This document shows positions 62,071 to 64,000 of a stretch of 64,000 nt of DNA, piece by piece. The stretch comes from Sporocytophaga sp. GTDB taxonomy: Bacteria > Bacteroidota > Bacteroidia > Cytophagales > Cytophagaceae. Positions within the stretch are counted from its first letter, which is position 1; the number at the start of each line of letters is the position of its first letter. The stretch lies in the NCBI RefSeq assembly GCF_017745095.1, contig NZ_JAGHZZ010000015.1, positions 42,600 through 106,599 on the forward strand, in the 5' to 3' direction. The translations under genes were made by a program, and so were the position numbers. A model generated the notes under the pieces. It had not been told where the DNA came from. It ran no database searches and worked only from the letters and a program-made list of their open reading frames with translations.

Positions 62071-63797
62071 TCAGCCCATTCCATATCTCCAGGTAATTCA
62101 GAAGAATTAAATTCAATATGCAGAACTCGTCTGTGTTTCTGATTAGTCCCTTTTGAAGAGGCATGCAATAAGAGGGGCTTCATAAAATGTATTCCTCCGG
62201 CTTTTACATCGCAGGGGAGTGGCAAACTGTTCTGTGTAATCGTTGCAATCTGCTCGTCATTAAGCTTCTTCTGATGAGAGCCGGGTATCATTTTTAAACC
62301 ACCGTTCCTTTCATCTGTATCATCCAAATGGATTCTGATGGTCAATGTATTTTTTAGTATTTCTTCAGGGGGACATACACTGATAACATTACCTTTCTGT
62401 GTCCATCCAGTATAACCTTCTGTTTCTATTTTTTTGTCTACATTAATAGTGATATCCTGATGCCATGTAACATACCAGTTGGATTCTGGAGGTTTATCGA
62501 AGTAAATAGCTTTGGATAAAAAAAGATTATCTCCTTTACTGGCAAGTATTTTCTTTAAGTTCTTGTTAAACAGGAAAGGTTTAAGTTCAGGGAGTTCAAT
62601 TAGTAGCTGCCTGATAGCATATACCTGTTTATTTTCTTTTGGAACTGTTTTGTTAAAATATTCTTGGATAATGGCCTTGATCCTGTTTACTTCTTTTTTA
62701 GTATAAACATTCTGAAGGATCGCAGATCCTCTACCTTCTACTTTTTGCAAAGCCATTTTTATACCTGAAGAAGTGAGATCTGCATCATAAAGATCAACGG
62801 CATGGGCTAGTCTTTCTCTGATTCTTCTTTTCAGATTTTCAGGTTTAATCACCCTGATAGCATCTCCAAATCCAAGAATTTCTTTTTCCAATTCGAAATT
62901 GAGTTGAACTTTCAAGGAGATTACAATACCATTGTCAGTGGTTTCTATTAATTGCTGAGAGTGATGAAGCGGTTTGGTAATTACGTAGGGCGCATTTGTC
63001 TGGTCAACAAAAAGCATTACATTTTCAGGTTCACCATTAGGGTTGACTGAAACACCTATCACGTCTTTGAAATAGTCTTTGATATCATCCTGCTTGTATC
63101 TAATATAAGTAATATTGGAATGAGACAATCCCTCAATACGGTCCAGAGCGAGATTCAGCATAGGTTGCCCTCTTTTAGTGATGCCAAGAAGAAACCATCT
63201 GTTTCTAAATTCTTTTAACAGATAAGGATGAAAGGATAAAGTATTGGCTGTTCTTGATTTGAAAGATTTGTATATAATATTCAAAGGAGTTTCATTGATA
63301 ATAGCCTGATACAAAGCATCCAGATACTGAAGGCCTTTAAGGTTTTCATTCTTTTCAAAATCAATAACAGAGCTTTTATTGGTTTTGGAAGAATGTATCT
63401 TATCTTCCAGGCGTTGCACCATTCCGCTTAATTCCTGAAAGTGACTAAAGCCGCTGAATTGCTTTAATAATTCAACTACCTCCGTTAGCTTATTCAGATC
63501 TTGTCCGGTTAAAGGTATATTAGTGATGGAATATTCAGGATCTTCGTATGTATAATATTTTTTTTCCAAAACAATGATAGGAGCATTATAGCCTAACTTA
63601 TCACTTCTCATCATCTGAATATCCATTTGGATGGATCTTTTGCTTATTCCCTTATCTATTCCTTCATATTCATATAGCGCTTCAGAACAAGCCTCAATCA
63701 GGTCTTCCAGTGTCCATTTCCTATATCTGTTTTGCAGGCAGTTGTCGATGGTTTTATATCTTATTAATGCGTTTCTGTTTACAGGCATTTTTTTCAA
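62046..63797 (-). CDS. WYL-domain regulator fused to phytanoyl-CoA-dioxygenase-like domain
   Basis: A 583-residue fusion. Residues 1-90 contain a DeoR/HTH-like N terminus (KWTLEDLIEACSEALYEYEG). Residues 160-335 form a WYL regulatory domain (PLNIIYKSF, FHPYLLKEFRNRWFLLG, ILGFGDAIRVIKPENLKRRI). Residues 350-583 form a PhyH dioxygenase with Fe ligands His446-x-Asp448, His545 and a 2-oxoglutarate-binding Arg (HRRVLHIEF). This joins a ligand-sensing transcription regulator to an Fe/2OG oxygenase. Both halves look intact. No such fusion is known to me. Confidence 0.85.
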   Translation of the reverse strand: MKKMPVNRNALIRYKTIDNCLQNRYRKWTLEDLIEACSEALYEYEGIDKGISKRSIQMDIQMMRSDKLGYNAPIIVLEKKYYTYEDPEYSITNIPLTGQDLNKLTEVVELLKQFSGFSHFQELSGMVQRLEDKIHSSKTNKSSVIDFEKNENLKGLQYLDALYQAIINETPLNIIYKSFKSRTANTLSFHPYLLKEFRNRWFLLGITKRGQPMLNLALDRIEGLSHSNITYIRYKQDDIKDYFKDVIGVSVNPNGEPENVMLFVDQTNAPYVITKPLHHSQQLIETTDNGIVISLKVQLNFELEKEILGFGDAIRVIKPENLKRRIRERLAHAVDLYDADLTSSGIKMALQKVEGRGSAILQNVYTKKEVNRIKAIIQEYFNKTVPKENKQVYAIRQLLIELPELKPFLFNKNLKKILASKGDNLFLSKAIYFDKPPESNWYVTWHQDITINVDKKIETEGYTGWTQKGNVISVCPPEEILKNTLTIRIHLDDTDERNGGLKMIPGSHQKKLNDEQIATITQNSLPLPCDVKAGGIHFMKPLLLHASSKGTNQKHRRVLHIEFNSSELPGDMEWAEKVVSDKL

Positions 63798-63807
63798 GTT
63801 GGATTAA

Positions 63808-63852
63808 CCTCACCCTAAATCCCTCTCATGAAGGAGAGTGACTTTGGTGAGC
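63808..63852. repeat. REP-like imperfect palindrome
   Basis: CTCACC (63809-63814) with GGTGAG (63846-63851) and CTCTC (63823-63827) with GAGAG (63834-63838) form two nested stems. This is a widespread kind of extragenic palindrome. It may be a target of RAYT-type transposases. Confidence 0.5.
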
Positions 63853-64000
63853 ATGTTAATATTTGGATTTGTAGGTAAATTTATATTTAAATTCTACGAT
63901 TTCATGTTGTAGACTGTTCCCATCTCCTTCAGGTCATAGTGTCCGCTTAAGCAAGTTTAGAATTACATAATTCTTAATTAAAGTAAATTAGCAACAGTTT

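Overview
The window is AT-rich and looks like a chromosome segment from a Bacteroidota bacterium, most likely an environmental Cytophagales relative. The evidence is: proteins with type IX secretion (T9SS) C-terminal sorting domains, a TonB-dependent receptor, lipoproteins with Bacteroidota-style lipoboxes, TAnnTTTG-type -7 promoter elements, and mostly weak Shine-Dalgarno sites. The species is an inference.

Layout. 0-3.7 kb: the 3' end of a TonB receptor, a PepSY membrane protein and a zinc dehydrogenase. 3.9-11.3 kb: an RNA-repair island. It holds a TROVE/Ro60 (Rsr) gene, then about 1.5 kb without protein genes containing seven tandem Y-RNA-like genes. At least three of these carry a circularly permuted tRNA module: T arm, acceptor 3' strand, cap loop, acceptor 5' strand, D arm. 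Two unexplained structured RNAs lie before them. Then come two RlaP-like nucleotidyltransferases, a small transcribed unit with a Cys-Cys-Tyr leader peptide, a Hen1-Pnkp remnant made by one large internal deletion, a DEDD exonuclease and a small conserved protein.

12.2-20.4 kb: a second uncharacterised cluster. A near-consensus sigma-54 promoter precedes a protein with eight Gly-His-Glu repeats, a HExxH zincin, two unrecognised large proteins, a TIM-barrel amidohydrolase and a convergent sigma-54-type activator. 20.8-30.4 kb: small lipoproteins, a T9SS cargo protein, an ECF sigma factor with a one-helix partner, a repeat-rich lipoprotein, a GNAT protein and a beta-barrel protein. 30.7-37.6 kb: a compact eight-gene minus-strand operon containing a SpeD-like protein whose catalytic Cys is Ser, two DUF4178 proteins, a 46-aa peptide, DUF350, a membrane-fused aminopropyltransferase, a flavoprotein and a His-bearing membrane protein.

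37.7-50.5 kb: mostly housekeeping and transport genes (CDF, ClC, ModBC, MscL, GAPDH, PPC, SIMPL, phosphoesterase, SDRs). 50.5-57.5 kb: a radical SAM gene overlapping a degenerate Y1-transposase-like gene, two envelope proteins and a Gly-rich T9SS protein. 57.5-64 kb: an NmrA-like reductase, a lone IS1595-type zinc ribbon, an AI-2E transporter, a DUF4139 protein and an unusual WYL-phytanoyl dioxygenase fusion. A family of 7-bp-period intergenic repeats of the form RCTTTNN is scattered through the whole window, and two of its copies sit directly in front of Y RNA genes.

The strongest candidate for an undescribed system is the Ro60, Y-RNA array and RlaP locus. Second is the sigma-54-driven His-Glu repeat cluster. 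All calls come from reading the sequence; no searches or folding programs were run.
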